Source: Lachnospiraceae bacterium UBA2860 (GTDB lineage Bacteria; Bacillota; Clostridia; Lachnospirales; Lachnospiraceae). From it: a DNA stretch of 21,316 nt. Shown piece by piece: positions 1-8,010 of this stretch. The stretch is from positions 1 to 21,316 of the forward strand of contig DEFE01000052.1 of assembly GCA_002350625.1 (NCBI GenBank). The letters are read 5' to 3'. Each line of letters opens with the position of its first letter. Position 1 is the first letter of the stretch. The notes under the pieces are model-generated. The model worked only from the letters and a program-made list of their open reading frames with translations. It did no database searches and was not told the DNA's origin. Made by a program: the position numbers and the translations under genes.

Positions 1-1632
1 GCCGTTCTGCGCGTAGACGTAGACGGAGCAGTTGCCTTTGCCGACGGCTTTGATGACGCCGCTCTTGCTGACAGCGGCGACCGCCGGGTTGTCTGATTCG
101 TAGGCCAGCTTGCGGTGGGTTTTGACTTTCAGCTTGCGGCTCTTCGGAATGGCTTTGGCTTTGATCTTCGAGGTTTTCCCGACCTTCAGGGAGAGCGAGT
201 TTTTGCTGGTAATCTTGACGGATTTGCTGTTGCCGACCTTGCCGCCGGAGGTGGCGGCGTGGATTGTTTTGGAGACGGCTTTTGTCTGGCCGGCGGCATT
301 TGCGACGATGATGAACTTATAGTAGGTGCCTTTTTTCAGTTTTTTGTGGACGTATTTGGTGCCGGTGACGGTCTTTGTTTTTTTGTATTTGTTCCCTTTG
401 CCGCATTTGTTGGCGAAAATGGTATAGGAGCCGGCGCCGTTCATTTTTTTCCATACGACCGTGATGGAGTTCTTCGTGACTTTTGTGGCCTTTGCCTGGA
501 GAAGGCTGAAGGTGGAGTTCGCCGGGTCGTTGTCGTTCGGCAGGGCGAGGACGGCTTTTTCGGTTTGCGCCTCGGGGAGGAGCTTGTTGCCCCAGGCGTC
601 GGTTTCCGCGGCGGGGTTTGTCGGGGTGCCGGCGGGGGACGTCGGAGTACCGGCGGGGTCTGTCGGGGCGTCGGAGGGGGACGAGGCATTTTCGTCATCG
701 GAAGCTTCCACCCAGCCTGTCACGGCGACCGTATAAGTCGTTTCTCTTCCGTAATCGCCGCTCGCGATATGATGGCGGTCGATCTGGTAAATGTCGGCCG
801 TGTAGGTGTTGCCGGCGCCGTCTGTATAGATGCCGTCGGATTCTTCGACGCTGATCGGCGCGGTGATCCCGGGGCCGCCGATCACCTTGTAGTCGGTTTC
901 GTATTTTCGATGGTCCCAGGTTCTGTCGGGTGTGGAGGTCGTTCCTCCCGTGTATTCGCCGGCTTTGCCGCTGTTCTTGCACTGCTTTGCCAGGAATTCC
1001 GCTTTGTTGCGGGCTTCATTGATGGCGGACTGGACGTTCGCGGTTTTGGGATTTGAGTAGGTGACCTTAAAGTCGACCGGGCCGTAGACCGTCTTTTCGG
1101 GGTCGTAGCCGGCTTTCGCGCCGCCGGTTCCCGTGAGGTGGAGGATGCCGATGACGTGCGAGATGCTGGCGTCAGTCGTGATGTCCTCCCAGGTGTCGAT
1201 AACGCCGGGGATCTGGAGGGCGAGAATGGCTTCGACCGTGATGGTGCCGGCGGATGAGAAGGTGCGCTGCGTTTTCACCGTCGCGCCGGTCGCGACGAGC
1301 CTGGTCTCCCGGGACAGGACGGTATCCGGGCCGGTGACTTTGACGTATGCGTAATAGGTCCCGCCGACTTTGATTTCAGTCGGTGCTATGAGCATCATGC
1401 TGTCCAGAGTACTGTTTTCGCCCACCCATCTGGTTTCCGATGCTACGACGGAATACCCGGATCCGGGCGGGACAACGATCGTGGGCTTATCGGGGACGGC
1501 ACTTCCCGCCTGCGGCAAAGTGACGGCGACCGACGCTTCATCGAGCGTGCCTGCTTCCGCCGCAGCGGCCGACAGGGGAAGGATCCACATGCATATGGTG
1601 ATCATCATTAAGAGCAACGGGATTTTCTTCAT
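1..1632 (-). CDS. Secreted FN3/BIG2-domain protein, 3' end cut by window
   Basis: An open frame of 544 codons runs from an ATG at 1632 to the left edge with no stop, so only the C-terminal tail is missing. An AGGAGG ribosome binding site (plus-strand 1641-1646) fixes the start. The N-terminus MKKIPLLLMMITICMWILPL followed by SAAAAEAG is a clear signal peptide. The middle (residues about 30-310) is a unique beta-rich region I cannot assign. A Pro/Thr/Ala linker with repeated AGTPT units covers about 315-348. A fibronectin type III-like domain follows (about 370-460, with KGTYYKFIIVAN), then a BIG2-like domain (about 470-544, SVKITSKNSLSLKVGKTSKI and later AVSKSGVIKAVGKG). The Lys-rich C-terminal Ig-like domains resemble that of the large secreted protein at 4160-7648. 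It is probably exported and bound to the cell surface or matrix; no enzymatic motif is visible. Opposite-strand frames here are shadows. Confidence 0.85.
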   Translation of the reverse strand, partial: MKKIPLLLMMITICMWILPLSAAAAEAGTLDEASVAVTLPQAGSAVPDKPTIVVPPGSGYSVVASETRWVGENSTLDSMMLIAPTEIKVGGTYYAYVKVTGPDTVLSRETRLVATGATVKTQRTFSSAGTITVEAILALQIPGVIDTWEDITTDASISHVIGILHLTGTGGAKAGYDPEKTVYGPVDFKVTYSNPKTANVQSAINEARNKAEFLAKQCKNSGKAGEYTGGTTSTPDRTWDHRKYETDYKVIGGPGITAPISVEESDGIYTDGAGNTYTADIYQIDRHHIASGDYGRETTYTVAVTGWVEASDDENASSPSDAPTDPAGTPTSPAGTPTNPAAETDAWGNKLLPEAQTEKAVLALPNDNDPANSTFSLLQAKATKVTKNSITVVWKKMNGAGSYTIFANKCGKGNKYKKTKTVTGTKYVHKKLKKGTYYKFIIVANAAGQTKAVSKTIHAATSGGKVGNSKSVKITSKNSLSLKVGKTSKIKAKAIPKSRKLKVKTHRKLAYESDNPAVAAVSKSGVIKAVGKGNCSVYVYAQNG

Positions 1633-1777
1633 GATCTCAGCCTCCTGTTCTATATTATTGAATGGTATATACTGATTTGATGTTACCATGAGGCGGTGGT
1701 TGAGCCTATCAATTCTTTAGAAAGTTCAGTGAGAATTGCTGCGCAAAAATGATAAAAGGAGTGTTATGTAAACTGTT

Positions 1778-1804
1778 ATGACACGGGGTCAGACCCCGTG
1801 TCAT
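1778..1804 (+). repeat. Family A palindrome, copy 1 (single)
   Basis: This is a perfect 13+1+13 inverted repeat, half-site ATGACACGGGGTC around a central A. It has the recurrent left flank TTATGTAAAC and right flank GTTTT. The strong stem followed by T residues resembles an intrinsic terminator, but the T run is short. Confidence 0.95.
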
Positions 1805-1833
1805 GTTTTAATCTCTCTTTAATCGAAGCTGCC

Positions 1834-1863
1834 TTGTTTTTTTAAGCCGCGCAATCTTATATT
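1834..1863 (+). promoter_or_regulatory. Candidate sigma-A promoter for flavoprotein gene
   Basis: TTGTTT (1834-1839) and TATATT (1858-1863) are separated by 18 bp and lie about 70 bp before the ATG at 1931. The region is AT-rich and other -10 registers (such as TATTAA) are possible, so this is only a candidate. Confidence 0.35.
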
Positions 1864-1886
1864 ATTAAATCATCAGGTTTGATAAA

Positions 1887-1911
1887 GGTTCACGGAAGCG
1901 CCCCGTGAACC
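1887..1911 (+). promoter_or_regulatory. 5'-UTR hairpin just before the RBS
   Basis: GGTTCACGG and CCGTGAACC form a perfect 9-bp stem with a 7-nt loop. It ends about six bases before the ribosome binding site AGAGGTGA of the gene starting at 1931. No T tract follows, so it is not an intrinsic terminator. It could be an mRNA-stabilising or translation-modulating structure, or an operator. Confidence 0.5.
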
Positions 1912-1930
1912 GCACGAGAGGTGAGAAATT

Positions 1931-3088
1931 ATGAATTTAGTGATTCACGACATGAATGAAGAAGAATGGAGCAAGATTGCTGATCGATTCAGTGGCTGCG
2001 AGGTGATCTCCGATACGGGGACGATCAAGCCTTGCGTGGGCTGCTTCGGCTGCTGGCTCAAAAATCCGGGCCAGTGCGTGATGAAGGACGGATACGAGCG
2101 CATGGGAGCCCTGATCCACAAGGCGGATGAGGTCGTGGTGATCAGCCGGTATACTTATGGCGGCTTCAGCAGCTTCGTCAAAAATGTCTTCGACAGAAGC
2201 ATCGGCTGGGTACTCCCGTATTTCGAGGTTTATGAAGGCGAGATGCATCACAAGAAGCGTTACCCGGAGGAGAAGCCGATTACCTTTATCTTCAGGGGGA
2301 GCGCATTTTCGGCGGATGAAAAGCGAAAAGCGAAGGCTTACGTGGAGGCCGTCTGCAGGAATTTCCGCGGGAAGCTGAAGGACCTGAAGTTCGTAAAATG
2401 CGAGCCTGTGCGCAGGCAGCCGGCGGCGGAGGAAGCGTGCGAGCCGGGCAAAATCGTGCTGCTCAACGGGAGCCTCCGCGGGAATGAGGCGAACACGCGG
2501 GTCTTCCTTTCGAAGCTTTCCGAGAATCTCACCGATGGCGAACTGATCAATCTTTCCGCGGCAGATCCGGAGAAAATGGTTCAGTCACTTGCTTCCGCCG
2601 ACACGATCGTCCTGGGCATGCCGCTGTACGTGGATGGGATCCCGTCACAGGTGCTGCGTGTGATGGAGCGGCTGGAGGAGGTTTCGGGCGGCCGGGAGGC
2701 ATCGGGCGGCCGGGAGGCCCCGGCCAGCCGGAAGAAGGTCTATGTAGTCGCCAATATGGGTCTCTTTGAAAGTCATCAGATCAAGAATCTGCTCAGCATG
2801 GTCAGGGACTGGTGCGAAAGCTGCGGATATGCGTACTGCGGCGGCATCGCCATCGGCGCCGGTGAGATGATGAAGATGTTCATGAACGGGAAGGGGCCTG
2901 CGAAAAAAGTTGTGGAAGGTCTTAAGAAGCTGGCGGAGGCAATTAACACATCGGCGCAGATCGACGACATTTACGCCGGTGCTTATATGTTCCCGCGGTG
3001 GATGTATATGTTCGCGGCGAATGCCGGGTGGCCGAAGGCCGGGAAGAATAACGGATTGAAGAGGAAGGATCTGCTGAGGAAAATGTGA
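1931..3088 (+). CDS. Two-domain flavodoxin-fold / Isf-like NAD(P)H:FMN oxidoreductase
   Basis: 385 residues with RBS AGAGGTGA (1917-1924). The N-terminal half (about 1-165) is a flavodoxin-fold reductase with the compact cysteine motif C35-x2-C38-x2-C41-x7-C49 (KPCVGCFGCW, then PGQC). That spacing is the pattern of iron-sulfur flavoproteins and many flavodoxin-family FMN reductases. The second half (about 173-345) starts like another flavodoxin domain (KIVLLNGSLRGNEANTRVFL) with a GMPLYVDGIPSQ segment near the expected FMN site. The protein is therefore a fusion or duplication of two FMN-binding domains, possibly cytosolic and moving electrons between NAD(P)H or ferredoxin and an unknown acceptor. 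A short direct repeat SGGREA lies in the second half. The C-terminal tail is basic. Substrate unknown; family assignment is from motifs only. Confidence 0.75.
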   Translation: MNLVIHDMNEEEWSKIADRFSGCEVISDTGTIKPCVGCFGCWLKNPGQCVMKDGYERMGALIHKADEVVVISRYTYGGFSSFVKNVFDRSIGWVLPYFEVYEGEMHHKKRYPEEKPITFIFRGSAFSADEKRKAKAYVEAVCRNFRGKLKDLKFVKCEPVRRQPAAEEACEPGKIVLLNGSLRGNEANTRVFLSKLSENLTDGELINLSAADPEKMVQSLASADTIVLGMPLYVDGIPSQVLRVMERLEEVSGGREASGGREAPASRKKVYVVANMGLFESHQIKNLLSMVRDWCESCGYAYCGGIAIGAGEMMKMFMNGKGPAKKVVEGLKKLAEAINTSAQIDDIYAGAYMFPRWMYMFAANAGWPKAGKNNGLKRKDLLRKM

Positions 3089-3126
3089 AAAGCCGACGGG
3101 GCCTGCACTGAATTATGTAAACAAAT

Positions 3127-3153
3127 ATGACACGGGGTCAGACCCCGTGTCAT
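3127..3153 (+). repeat. Family A palindrome, copy 2 (single)
   Basis: A perfect palindrome with central A, left flank TTATGTAAAC and right flank GTTTT. It lies between the flavoprotein stop (3088) and the promoter at 3161, where a terminator for the upstream gene would be expected. Confidence 0.95.
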
Positions 3154-3160
3154 GTTTTGC

Positions 3161-3189
3161 GCGACAATCTCCCCGTCCGCCTGTATAAT
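3161..3189 (+). promoter_or_regulatory. Likely sigma-A promoter for the cytidylyltransferase gene
   Basis: A perfect TATAAT (3184-3189) is preceded by GCGACA (3161-3166) at 17-bp spacing. It starts only eight bases after palindrome copy 2 and would give a leader of about 145 nt containing the small ORF at 3227-3337. Confidence 0.6.
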
Positions 3190-3226
3190 AGAGCTATACC
3201 ATGAGGATGTATGCGAGGGACTGCTC

Positions 3227-3337
3227 ATGAAGAAGATGAGCGCGGCACTGCCGGCGCTGGCGATGGCTGTATTGCCCGCCGGAAGCGCGTATTGTTCCGC
3301 ACTGGTAAATGACGACAAGGACTTTAAAAGGAGCTGA
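3227..3337 (+). CDS. Possible 36-residue leader peptide with signal-peptide character
   Basis: ATG at 3227 has a plausible GAGGGA ribosome binding site seven bases upstream. It encodes 36 residues beginning MKKMSAALPALAMAVLPAGS, a basic start plus hydrophobic core typical of a signal peptide, and ending KDFKRS. Its TGA stop (3335-3337) lies two bases before the cytidylyltransferase ATG and overlaps that gene's ribosome binding region, so translation of the two could be coupled. It could be a true small secreted peptide, a leader peptide or a chance ORF. I know no family for it. Confidence 0.35.
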   Translation: MKKMSAALPALAMAVLPAGSAYCSALVNDDKDFKRS

Positions 3338-3339
3338 CC

Positions 3340-4056
3340 ATGGCTAATATCGGATTACTGATCGCGGGTGGCGCGGGAAACCGCATGCACCAGGACATAC
3401 CGAAGCAATTTATCACTGTGAATGAGAGGCCTGTCATTGTCTATACAATGGAGGCATTTGAGAAACATCCGGAGATCGACGCGATCGCGGTCGTCTGCAT
3501 CGAGGGTTGGGAGCAGGTGCTCTGGGCGTACGCGAAGCAGTTCAATATTTCGAAGCTTAAGTGGGTTGTGCCCGGGGGCAAGAACGGGCAGGACTCGATC
3601 CGGAACGGCGTGATGGAGCTCGAGAAGCACTGCGCGGCGGACGATCTCGTGCTGATTCATGACGCGATCCGGCCGATGGTCAGCTCGGAGATCATCTCCG
3701 ACAACATACGGGTCGCGCGCAAATTCGGAAATGCCATCACCGTGATTCCGTGCGCCGAAGCCATGCTGCAGACGGAAGACGGGGAGGTGTCGACGGGGTC
3801 GTATCCGCGCGACCGGCTGAAGCGGACGCAGACGCCGCAGGCCTTCAGGATCGGCGACATCTGCGACCTGCACAGGCGGGCGCTCGCGGCCGGCATCACG
3901 AACTCCGTGGCTTCCTGCACGCTGAAGATCGAGATGGGGGAGCCGGTGTACTTCTCTGCGGGGTCGGAGAAGAATATCAAGCTTACGACTGTGGAGGATA
4001 TTGACATTTTTAAGGCTTTACTCGCGGCGAAACGGTCCGACTGGCTGAAGGACTGA
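3340..4056 (+). CDS. IspD/TarI-family cytidylyltransferase
   Basis: 238 residues, the usual length for the family, with RBS AAAGGAG (3327-3333). It has the CTP-binding start LLIAGGAGNRM, with PKQF shortly after, the conserved HDAIRP motif near residue 107, and the late NIKLTTVEDIDIF segment. The family transfers CMP from CTP to an alcohol phosphate: methylerythritol phosphate (IspD, isoprenoid synthesis) or ribitol/polyol phosphate (TarI-type, wall glycans). The GW-containing segment (EGWEQVLWAYAKQFNISKLK) and PGGKNGQDSIRNG look closer to the TarI/LicD-linked branch, but I cannot decide without a tree. No isoprenoid or teichoic acid genes adjoin it. It has its own promoter (3161-3189) and is followed by palindromes 3-4. 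Confidence 0.85.
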   Translation: MANIGLLIAGGAGNRMHQDIPKQFITVNERPVIVYTMEAFEKHPEIDAIAVVCIEGWEQVLWAYAKQFNISKLKWVVPGGKNGQDSIRNGVMELEKHCAADDLVLIHDAIRPMVSSEIISDNIRVARKFGNAITVIPCAEAMLQTEDGEVSTGSYPRDRLKRTQTPQAFRIGDICDLHRRALAAGITNSVASCTLKIEMGEPVYFSAGSEKNIKLTTVEDIDIFKALLAAKRSDWLKD

Positions 4057-4067
4057 GGGCGAAAAAC

Positions 4068-4139
4068 ATGACAAGGGGTCAGACCCCGTGTCATATTGCA
4101 TGCAACATAAACATGACAGGGGGTCAGACCCCGTGTCAT
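4068..4139 (+). repeat. Family A palindrome array, copies 3-4
   Basis: Two copies (4068-4094 and 4113-4139) start 45 bp apart, joined by the 18-bp spacer ATTGCATGCAACATAAAC. The outer flanks are GAAAAAC on the left and GTTTT on the right, so the array is itself roughly symmetric. At stem position 7 they carry A and G, mispairing with the G at position 21. The array lies between the cytidylyltransferase stop and the RBS of the large secreted gene. Confidence 0.95.
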
Positions 4140-4159
4140 GTTTTGAAAGGAGCAGACCT

Positions 4160-7100
4160 ATGAGAAAATGCCTGTGGAAGAGATATGCGGCCGGTTTTCT
4201 TGCGGCAGCGCTTGTGCTTTCGTATGTTCCCGCGTACGCGGCGGAGGATGGCGCGGAGGTTCTTGCGGCCGCGCAGGAGGAGGGCCTGGAGCTGCCCGCG
4301 CCGGAGACGGATGAAGGGCCGGAGGTGCTTCTGCCTGCGGAGGGCGCTGATGGCGCCCTGACGGAGACGGTCGACGCGGAGGCTGCGGAAGACGGGGCGG
4401 TGTTTACCGCGCCGGAGGAGCCGCTGCTTGTGGAAGAGGCGGAGGAGATCGCGGCGGCGGAGGATGCCGATGCGGCGAAAATGGCAGCGGCGGATGCGCC
4501 TCATCTCATAGAAGATGACGCGGCTGATCTCGCAGATGACGCGGCGGAGCTCGCGGGTGATGCGGAGGAACTCGCAGGAGAAGATGCGGCGGATCTCGCG
4601 GGCGATGCGGCGAAACTCGCAGGAGAAGATGCGGCGGATCTTGCAGGCGATGCTGAAGCGGATTTGTCGCCGGATGTATATGTGTCCGATGCGGCAGCGC
4701 CGGCGGAAGAAGAGGACCTGCAGCCGGTCGGAGATGCCGACGAGGATCTGGCTGTTTTTACGCTGAATCTTGATGAGACGGTGACGTACGACTATTCGGA
4801 AAAAACATTTAAGCTGAAGCTTCAGTTTTCGCCGGAGGACGACGGGACGTATGCGCTTAGGGCGGCATTTTCGGCGGGTGTTTATGAGATCAGCTGCAAT
4901 ATAGAATCCGGGGCGGAGATAGAAAGCGGCGGCTCTCAGTACTCCTGGAATCACCCGGATGATGTTGATTACGTCACGCTTTTCCCGGCACACCCGTTGA
5001 AGGCGGGGCGGAATTATACGCTTGCGCTGACATGCACCGCTTACACCGGGGCGGAGGGGACGGCTTCCTTTACACTGTCGAAGAGCGGGGAGCCGCGCGT
5101 TGCGCTTGCGGCCGGCCAGGCGACGGTTGTGGATGTGTCTTCGTGTTATACTTTTACGGCCGAAGAAGACGGCGTGTATAAGTTCGATGTCAGCTCGCAG
5201 CAGATTGCCCATGATCCCGACAGCTTAAATCCTTTTGGCTACGTGACGGTATATACGAAGGATCATAGTTATATGACGGAGGATTTCGCTCCGACAAGCA
5301 GCCGGTCTACGGATCGCTTCGTTATGTACAAGGGCGAGACGGCAATTCTTGATTATTATTACAATGGCGATGCATCCTTCGTCGAGGTGAAGGTAACGCC
5401 TGTAAAAACGAATGCTTTCTTCGTTACCTGGGACGCCGGCGAGGGGGAAATCGCCACGGATTATAACTTTTCGGTATACGGGAAAACCAAGTGCACGGAA
5501 CGGGATATTTATACGCCCGGCGCGGGCGATATGCTGAGAGATTATTATGGCAGCGAATGGCTGCGCTGCGAGGGCCGCGTTTTTCTCGGCTGGACGATCG
5601 GCGACACGGACGAGATGCTCTCCGATGAGAGGGATTTCAATACGAACAATTATAAGTACCGCGTGAGAAGCAATGTCGTGTTTCACGCGAAATGGTCGTC
5701 GCTCGTGCCGGTGGCATTTCATGCGAACGGGGAGACATTCAGTCTGCCCGACGGCGATACCTGGCCGAAGCCTTATGCATCCGATGACGACACGGTCATC
5801 ACGATGCAGGGCGTGGCCGGCGAGCCGCTCAAGAGCGGTGTGCGGCTTGATAACGGCAGCATCGACTACAATTACTACTGGTTTCCTTCCTGCACGAAAG
5901 AGAATTACGCGTTTACGACATGGTCGCTCGATCCGGAGGGGAACGTGAAGGTGGAGTATTCCTTTATAAAGGAGGCTTATGTTTACACTTCCAACAGCAG
6001 CAACCAGGTGATCATTCCGGCGGAAGGGCTTACGCTCTATGCGCAGTGGGCGTATACCGGACCGGAATACCCGGAGGCATTTTCGATCACAGTACTTTCG
6101 AATGAGGCGGCGGAGCCCGGGAAGGAGATGACATATTCGTTATTCATCGAAAATGTCACCGATATGGATCTCACGCCGGATTTATCCGTCACATATATGC
6201 CCAGCCTGAGCAATCAGGATTCTCCTTCGAACGTGCCGTTTGGAGTGATCGACGGGGACGGGTACGACGCCGCGACAGGAAAGGTGAGTCTTGCGGCGGG
6301 CGAAACGGCGATGCTTACGCTTGCCGGAACGATCCCGGATGACTGGGGGAGCGCGAGCGCGCTTGTGATTGAGGCGGCGGATGCGGATAAGCACTGCTCC
6401 GGCAGGCTTGAATACAAAGGCGGCGCGCGCAAAGCTGTTTGTGAATTCGACGAGGGGTACGGCGGCATAGCTATGGATGGCGAGATCGGCGTGGAGCTGC
6501 CGGTCAGTGTGAAGGCCTCGTGCCTGGGAGCTGCGACCATCAAGTATCAGTGGAGCGTTAACGGACGTGAATACGGGGACACGCACGTGCTCCAGTCGGA
6601 GACCCTGAATGCGGGCGAGATCTCGACCTGCACGCTGGTGCCGGCGCGGAAGCTGTATTCCGTGAGGGTCCAGGCAACTGCGTACGACGCAAATGGCGAA
6701 GAGATCGACTGGTGCTCATGTCTCATTGATGTGATGTGCGAAAATGACGCGTGCGTGACGAACCCCGAGAACCATCTGAAGATCGCAAATGGCGGCTCGC
6801 GTGAGCTCACCGTCGAAACGGCTAACACGCATGGAGAGCTCCTTTACTACTGGAGCTGGCGCCGCGCGTCTGAAGAAGCAGCCGGCATAAACCTGATGAC
6901 GATGCTGATGGAAGAAGGACCTTCCATGATCGTCCGGGACTACGATGACACGGACATCATCTATGAGTGCTCGGTGAGCGATGCGCAGGGATACGTCGGC
7001 AACGCGAGATTCATATTCGAATTCTGCGAAGAACACACCGGCGAATGGGTCGTGACGAAGCCGGCGACCACCGGGGAAGAAGGCGAGGAGAGCCGGACGT

Positions 7101-7648
7101 GCATAGAGTGTACGCTCGTGGAAACGAGAAAGATTGACAAGCTGCCACCGGATCCGGGGACAGATCCGGGGACAGATCCGGGGACAAATCCTGGGACAAA
7201 TCCGGGCACGGACCCGGGGAGCGGCTCGGGATCAGGCGAAAAACATGACAAGGGGTCAGACCCCGTGTCATATTCTGACCCCGTATCAGGCTCGGCGGCA
7301 AGACCGAGCGGGCAGAAGTCCGGCGCGTCTGCTTCCGCGCAGACGAAGGCCGCGCAGCCGATGAAGGTGAAAGCGAAGACCGTTAAGGTTAAAGCGGCCA
7401 AGGTGGCTAAGAAAAAACAGACGGTGAAGGCGGCGAAGGCATTTTCGGTGACAAAGGCGCAGGGCAAGGTCACGTATAAGAAGAAATCCGGGTCGAAAAA
7501 TCTGTCGATTTCTTCGAGCGGAAAGATTACGGTCAAGAAGGGCACGCAGGCGGGGACATACAAGATGAAGGTGAAGGTGACCGCCGCGGGCAATGCGAAG
7601 TATAAGTCTGGCAGTAAGACAGTAACTGTAAAGGTGAAAGTGGCTTGA
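4160..7648 (+). CDS. Large secreted multidomain repeat protein
   Basis: 1162 residues starting at 4160, where GAAAGGAG (4145-4152) gives a good RBS; the in-frame extension to 4088 is only palindrome sequence. It has a signal peptide at 1-28 (MRKCLWKRYAAGFLAAALVL then SYVPAYA). Residues 29-195 are acidic and Ala-rich, with repeats such as GEDAADLAGDA around 117-170. Beta-rich domains follow, including two InlB/Flg_new-like repeats (about 418-511 and 513-630, ending FHAKW and YAQW) and a region with ITVLSNEAAEPGKEMTYSL. Next are two Ig-like segments (about 760-955), an HTGEW...RTCIEC module (about 960-996), a PGTD/PGTN linker (997-1021), the in-frame palindrome (1029-1038) and a Lys-rich Ig-like C-terminal domain (1068-1162). 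It is probably a surface protein or adhesin. No LPXTG is visible. SOR follows 16 bases downstream. Confidence 0.85.
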   Translation: MRKCLWKRYAAGFLAAALVLSYVPAYAAEDGAEVLAAAQEEGLELPAPETDEGPEVLLPAEGADGALTETVDAEAAEDGAVFTAPEEPLLVEEAEEIAAAEDADAAKMAAADAPHLIEDDAADLADDAAELAGDAEELAGEDAADLAGDAAKLAGEDAADLAGDAEADLSPDVYVSDAAAPAEEEDLQPVGDADEDLAVFTLNLDETVTYDYSEKTFKLKLQFSPEDDGTYALRAAFSAGVYEISCNIESGAEIESGGSQYSWNHPDDVDYVTLFPAHPLKAGRNYTLALTCTAYTGAEGTASFTLSKSGEPRVALAAGQATVVDVSSCYTFTAEEDGVYKFDVSSQQIAHDPDSLNPFGYVTVYTKDHSYMTEDFAPTSSRSTDRFVMYKGETAILDYYYNGDASFVEVKVTPVKTNAFFVTWDAGEGEIATDYNFSVYGKTKCTERDIYTPGAGDMLRDYYGSEWLRCEGRVFLGWTIGDTDEMLSDERDFNTNNYKYRVRSNVVFHAKWSSLVPVAFHANGETFSLPDGDTWPKPYASDDDTVITMQGVAGEPLKSGVRLDNGSIDYNYYWFPSCTKENYAFTTWSLDPEGNVKVEYSFIKEAYVYTSNSSNQVIIPAEGLTLYAQWAYTGPEYPEAFSITVLSNEAAEPGKEMTYSLFIENVTDMDLTPDLSVTYMPSLSNQDSPSNVPFGVIDGDGYDAATGKVSLAAGETAMLTLAGTIPDDWGSASALVIEAADADKHCSGRLEYKGGARKAVCEFDEGYGGIAMDGEIGVELPVSVKASCLGAATIKYQWSVNGREYGDTHVLQSETLNAGEISTCTLVPARKLYSVRVQATAYDANGEEIDWCSCLIDVMCENDACVTNPENHLKIANGGSRELTVETANTHGELLYYWSWRRASEEAAGINLMTMLMEEGPSMIVRDYDDTDIIYECSVSDAQGYVGNARFIFEFCEEHTGEWVVTKPATTGEEGEESRTCIECTLVETRKIDKLPPDPGTDPGTDPGTNPGTNPGTDPGSGSGSGEKHDKGSDPVSYSDPVSGSAARPSGQKSGASASAQTKAAQPMKVKAKTVKVKAAKVAKKKQTVKAAKAFSVTKAQGKVTYKKKSGSKNLSISSSGKITVKKGTQAGTYKMKVKVTAAGNAKYKSGSKTVTVKVKVA
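4513..4665 (+). repeat. Coding tandem repeat, Ala/Asp/Glu-Leu units
   Basis: Repeated units encoding variations of AADLAGDA and GEDAADLAGDA, including the near-identical nucleotide segment GGAGAAGATGCGGCGGATCT twice. It lies in the acidic N-terminal region of the secreted protein and is prone to length change without frameshift. Confidence 0.75.
7147..7218 (+). repeat. Coding 12-bp tandem repeat, PGTD/PGTN linker
   Basis: About five 12-bp units (GATCCGGGGACA and variants) encode a Pro-Gly-Thr-Asp/Asn spacer ahead of the C-terminal domain of the secreted protein. Confidence 0.85.
7245..7271 (+). repeat. Family A palindrome, copy 5, in frame inside a gene
   Basis: A full 27-bp copy with central A and A at position 7, preceded by GAAAAAC exactly as in copies 3, 11, 12 and 15. 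It lies within the open frame of the secreted protein and encodes HDKGSDPVSY. At 27 bp it preserves frame and has no stop in this phase. A degenerate half-copy (7274-7288) follows and encodes SDPVS again. Confidence 0.95.
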
Positions 7649-7664
7649 GAAAAGGAGGAGGAAC

Positions 7665-7994
7665 ATGCTGAAGTTTTACAAGGTTGACGGGCAGATTCTG
7701 ATTAACGAGGCGCGCGGCGAGGAGATCACGCCGAACACGACGGACGGGGCGCTGGAGAAGCACGTGCCGGTGATTGAGAAGGACGGTGACAAGGTGACTG
7801 TGACGGTCGGCTCCGTCGAGCATCCGATGCTGGAGGCTCACTATATCCAGTGGATTGTGCTGGAGACGGCCGGCGGATACGAGAAGAAGGATCTGCAGCC
7901 GGGCGAGAAGCCGGCGGCGGTGTTTGAGGTGACGGAGCCGGTGATCGCGGCGTACGAGTACTGCAACCTCCACGGACTGTGGAAGGCTGAGTAA
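7665..7994 (+). CDS. Superoxide reductase-like (desulfoferrodoxin iron domain only)
   Basis: 109 residues with a strong AAGGAGGAGG RBS. It matches the catalytic domain of superoxide reductase: EKHVP with H33, HPM...HYIQWI with H53 and H59, and the C-terminal CNLHGLW with C100 and H103. These are the expected four His and one Cys ligands of the mononuclear iron centre, and Glu31-Lys32 before H33 match the conserved lysine region. There is no N-terminal rubredoxin-like Cys4 domain, so it is the short (neelaredoxin-like) form. It would reduce superoxide to peroxide in the cytoplasm of an anaerobe. It follows the secreted-protein gene by 16 bases with no terminator between them. Family B/A repeats follow its stop. 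Confidence 0.9.
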   Translation: MLKFYKVDGQILINEARGEEITPNTTDGALEKHVPVIEKDGDKVTVTVGSVEHPMLEAHYIQWIVLETAGGYEKKDLQPGEKPAAVFEVTEPVIAAYEYCNLHGLWKAE

Positions 7995-8010
7995 GGAAAC
8001 GGCGAGACCG

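Larger units (their letters stand above)
1633..1930. other. Divergent intergenic region with one palindrome copy and UTRs
   Basis: This 298-bp gap separates the minus-strand secreted gene from the plus-strand flavoprotein gene. It is AT-richer than its surroundings. It holds an inverted repeat CAATTCT/AGAATTG (1710-1716 and 1732-1738), family A palindrome copy 1 (1778-1804), a candidate promoter (1834-1863) and a hairpin (1887-1911). The palindrome sits upstream of the candidate plus-strand promoter, so it is not between that promoter and the gene. I could not find a convincing promoter for the minus-strand gene. Confidence 0.7.

Noticed and set aside
115..1056. Plus-strand 313-codon ORF
   Set aside because: It lies opposite the minus-strand FN3/BIG2 gene, which has a signal peptide, RBS and recognisable domains; the plus-strand translation is Gly/Val/Phe-rich shadow sequence.
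4088..4159. Upstream start for the large secreted protein
   Set aside because: The added residues are translated palindrome (HDRGSDPVS). ATG 4160 has a proper RBS and begins a signal peptide.
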